Of a stretch of 64,000 nt of DNA, positions 62,519-64,000 are shown one piece after another (position 1 is the first letter of the stretch; each line of letters begins with the position of its first letter). Both the position numbers and the translations under genes were made by a program. The notes beneath the pieces are model-generated. The model saw nothing but the letters and a program-made list of their open reading frames with translations, was not told where the DNA came from and ran no database searches. The stretch comes from Brachybacterium epidermidis (GTDB lineage Bacteria > Actinomycetota > Actinomycetes > Actinomycetales > Dermabacteraceae): NCBI RefSeq assembly GCF_015209585.1, contig NZ_JADEYR010000001.1:310001-374000 (forward strand). The letters run 5' to 3'.

Positions 62519-64000
62519 CCGCGAGCCGCCGGGAGCTGCTGCGCCTCGCCGGTGCCGCCGCGCTGCTCGGCACCGGGAGCGCCTGCGCGCGCATCCCCAC
62601 CGAGTCCCCCATCGACAGTCGCCCCCTCTCGGGCCGTTCCCGGCCGGGCGCCCCCTACGTGAGGGCGCTGCCACCCCCCGAGGACGCCACTCCCCAGCAG
62701 GTCCTCACCGGGTTCGTGCAGGCCGGCGTGGGCACCGAGGACGACTACGCCGTGGCTAGGGAGTACCTCACCCCCGACGCCAGCGCCGCGTGGGATCCGG
62801 GAGCCGGCGTGACCGTCTACTCCAGCAGCGACGAGCTGCGGGTGGAGCAGCTGGACGAGGACACCGTCTCCCTCGCGCTGCAGGCCGTGATGCTGGTGGA
62901 TGCGCAGGGCGTGCGCAGCGTCCTGGCCGGTCCCACCGCCCAGGAGATCACGGTCCACGTCGAGTCCGTTGACGGGCAGTGGCGGATCGCCGATCCGCCA
63001 CCCGGCATCCACCTCTCGGGGGCCGCGTTCGAGGCGCTGTTCACCCCTGCACGGCTCTACTTCCTGGATCCCCGATCCCTGCACCTGGTCCCTGATCTGC
63101 GCTGGTACTCCTCCCACCGGGCTGTTCCGGCGGTTCTCGAAGGCCTCCGCGCCGGGCCCGTGGAGCCGCTGGAGTCGGCCGTGCGCACTCTGGTGCCGTC
63201 CGGCGCCGACATGGAGGCGGTGATGGTGACGACGGGAGCTGACGGCGTGGCCGAGGTGACCATACCCGAGGCCGTCCGGCGTCTGGCCAGCGTGCCGCGC
63301 GGGCACGCCCTCGCGCAGCTGGAGGCATCCCTGCGGTCCCTGCGGGCGCTGGCGGAGGTCCGTCTGCTCTGGGACGGCACCGATCTGACCGCGCAGGTGG
63401 ACCGCTCCCTCTCCCGGCCTCTGCCGGGGCATCGCCCGATCGGGGCAGGACCCACCGGAGTGGTCTCGCTCGCCGACGCCGGGGGGAGCGATCAGATGTC
63501 CCAGCTGGTCCCGGACCTCGCCGAGACCGTCCTCTCCGCACCGGCGATCAGCCAGGACGGCGTGCTGGCCTGCGCACTGTCACAGGACCGCAGCAGCGTG
63601 CTGATGGCCTCGACCGATGGCTCGGTACCGGTGAGGCAGGCCGCTGCCGGTGCGGCCTACGCCGATCCGCGACCCGATGACGCCGGGTACGTCTGGGCCT
63701 CGGTCCAGTCCGGCACGGGAGTGCTGCTGGCGATGTCCGCCCAGGGGGCCGAGCACGACGTCAAGGTCGATGCCGCCTGGCTGCGAGGACGAGAGGTGCT
63801 GGGGCTGGACATCGCCGCCGACGCCACCCGCCTGGCCGTGCTCTCCGCCGATGAGGCAGGGACCCGACTGGATCTGTGCGCGGTGCAGCGCGACGAGGCC
63901 GGGGTTCCGGTCTCCGTGTCGGAGCCGGTGGTGGTGCGCACCGGGCTGGTCGACATGGTGCAGGTGGGCTGGTACGACGAGATCGCCCTGACCGTGCTCG
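62515..64000 (+). CDS. lpqB: Lipoprotein LpqB, 3'-truncated by window edge
   Basis: 495 codons are visible; the protein is expected to be about 570-600 residues, so the end lies outside. ATG 62515 overlaps the mtrB stop (ATGA). The N-terminus SRRELLRLAGAAALLGTGSAC has a lipobox-like end at Cys24 and a twin-Arg pair, so export may use Tat. A GerMN domain follows (about residues 180-300: VPAVLEGLRAGPVEPLESAV), then the beta-propeller start. LpqB interacts with MtrB at the outer face of the membrane and affects MtrA signalling. Confidence 0.93.
   Translation, partial: MTASRRELLRLAGAAALLGTGSACARIPTESPIDSRPLSGRSRPGAPYVRALPPPEDATPQQVLTGFVQAGVGTEDDYAVAREYLTPDASAAWDPGAGVTVYSSSDELRVEQLDEDTVSLALQAVMLVDAQGVRSVLAGPTAQEITVHVESVDGQWRIADPPPGIHLSGAAFEALFTPARLYFLDPRSLHLVPDLRWYSSHRAVPAVLEGLRAGPVEPLESAVRTLVPSGADMEAVMVTTGADGVAEVTIPEAVRRLASVPRGHALAQLEASLRSLRALAEVRLLWDGTDLTAQVDRSLSRPLPGHRPIGAGPTGVVSLADAGGSDQMSQLVPDLAETVLSAPAISQDGVLACALSQDRSSVLMASTDGSVPVRQAAAGAAYADPRPDDAGYVWASVQSGTGVLLAMSAQGAEHDVKVDAAWLRGREVLGLDIAADATRLAVLSADEAGTRLDLCAVQRDEAGVPVSVSEPVVVRTGLVDMVQVGWYDEIALTVL

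Overview
The window comes from a high-GC actinobacterium, most likely a Micrococcales member close to Brachybacterium/Dermabacteraceae; that genus is an inference from gene content, not proven. The actinobacterial signs are a WhiB regulator, an AccD/AccE acyl-CoA carboxylase pair, MtrA-MtrB-LpqB, DUF3499, DUF5719 and TIGR03089 proteins, a CofE-type F420 ligase and galactofuranan genes. From memory of the family order, the chromosome backbone (accE-accD-birA ... purK-purE ... LCP ... cofE-whiB ... DUF3499-manB ... mtrAB-lpqB) resembles the M. tuberculosis Rv3244c-Rv3281 region, here opened by a large surface-polysaccharide block.

Layout. 1-5.5 kb: an edge-truncated DUF885 protein, then a leftward thiamin-salvage operon (two TenA paralogues, ThiM, ThiE, ThiD) behind a TPP riboswitch. 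5.5-13.8 kb: AccD/AccE, a frameshifted birA, a class III adenylate cyclase, a two-component system, and purK-purE. 13.8-42.7 kb: the surface-glycan region. It holds a hexapeptide acyltransferase, a first Wzm/Wzt exporter, a GT2, two giant bifunctional glycosyltransferases around a third protein, a complete pseudaminic-acid set (pseI, pseG-pseH fusion, SpsF-type cytidylyltransferase, pseB, pseC), DUF6541/DUF2304/GT2 membrane functions, an LCP ligase, two more GT2 enzymes, UDP-galactopyranose mutase, a GlfT2-like galactofuranosyltransferase and a second Wzm/Wzt exporter. 42.7-52.5 kb: TIGR03089, CofE, WhiB, a very large GT2/membrane protein, DUF5719, a degenerate zincin, DUF3499 and a phosphomannomutase with a C-terminal Trm112-like zinc module. 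52.5-60 kb: RDD and SpoIIM proteins and a tightly overlapped GPDPase-membrane/DUF4129/DUF4350/MoxR/DUF58 operon. 60-64 kb: mtrA-mtrB-lpqB, with lpqB cut by the window end.

How the parts fit. The polysaccharide block contains everything expected for a Gram-positive cell-wall glycan: precursor synthesis (pseudaminic acid, UDP-Galf), polymerising or decorating transferases, two ABC exporters and an LCP enzyme for attachment to the wall. The most unusual element is the pair of about 1,150-residue glycosyltransferases. Two internal segments (443 bp and 1,468 bp) are identical or nearly identical at DNA level, while the rest of the two genes is strongly diverged. The shared segments use T-ending and TTG codons unlike their surroundings. 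This looks like recent gene conversion or cassette exchange at a surface-antigen locus.

Recurring features. Many genes have a TANNNT-type -10 element 6-8 nt before the start codon (leaderless mRNAs), which fixes several starts. Three genes (birA, the second wzt, DUF4350) carry frameshifts or an in-frame stop, and the LCP gene has an unresolved N-terminal frame. These could be true lesions or sequencing errors.
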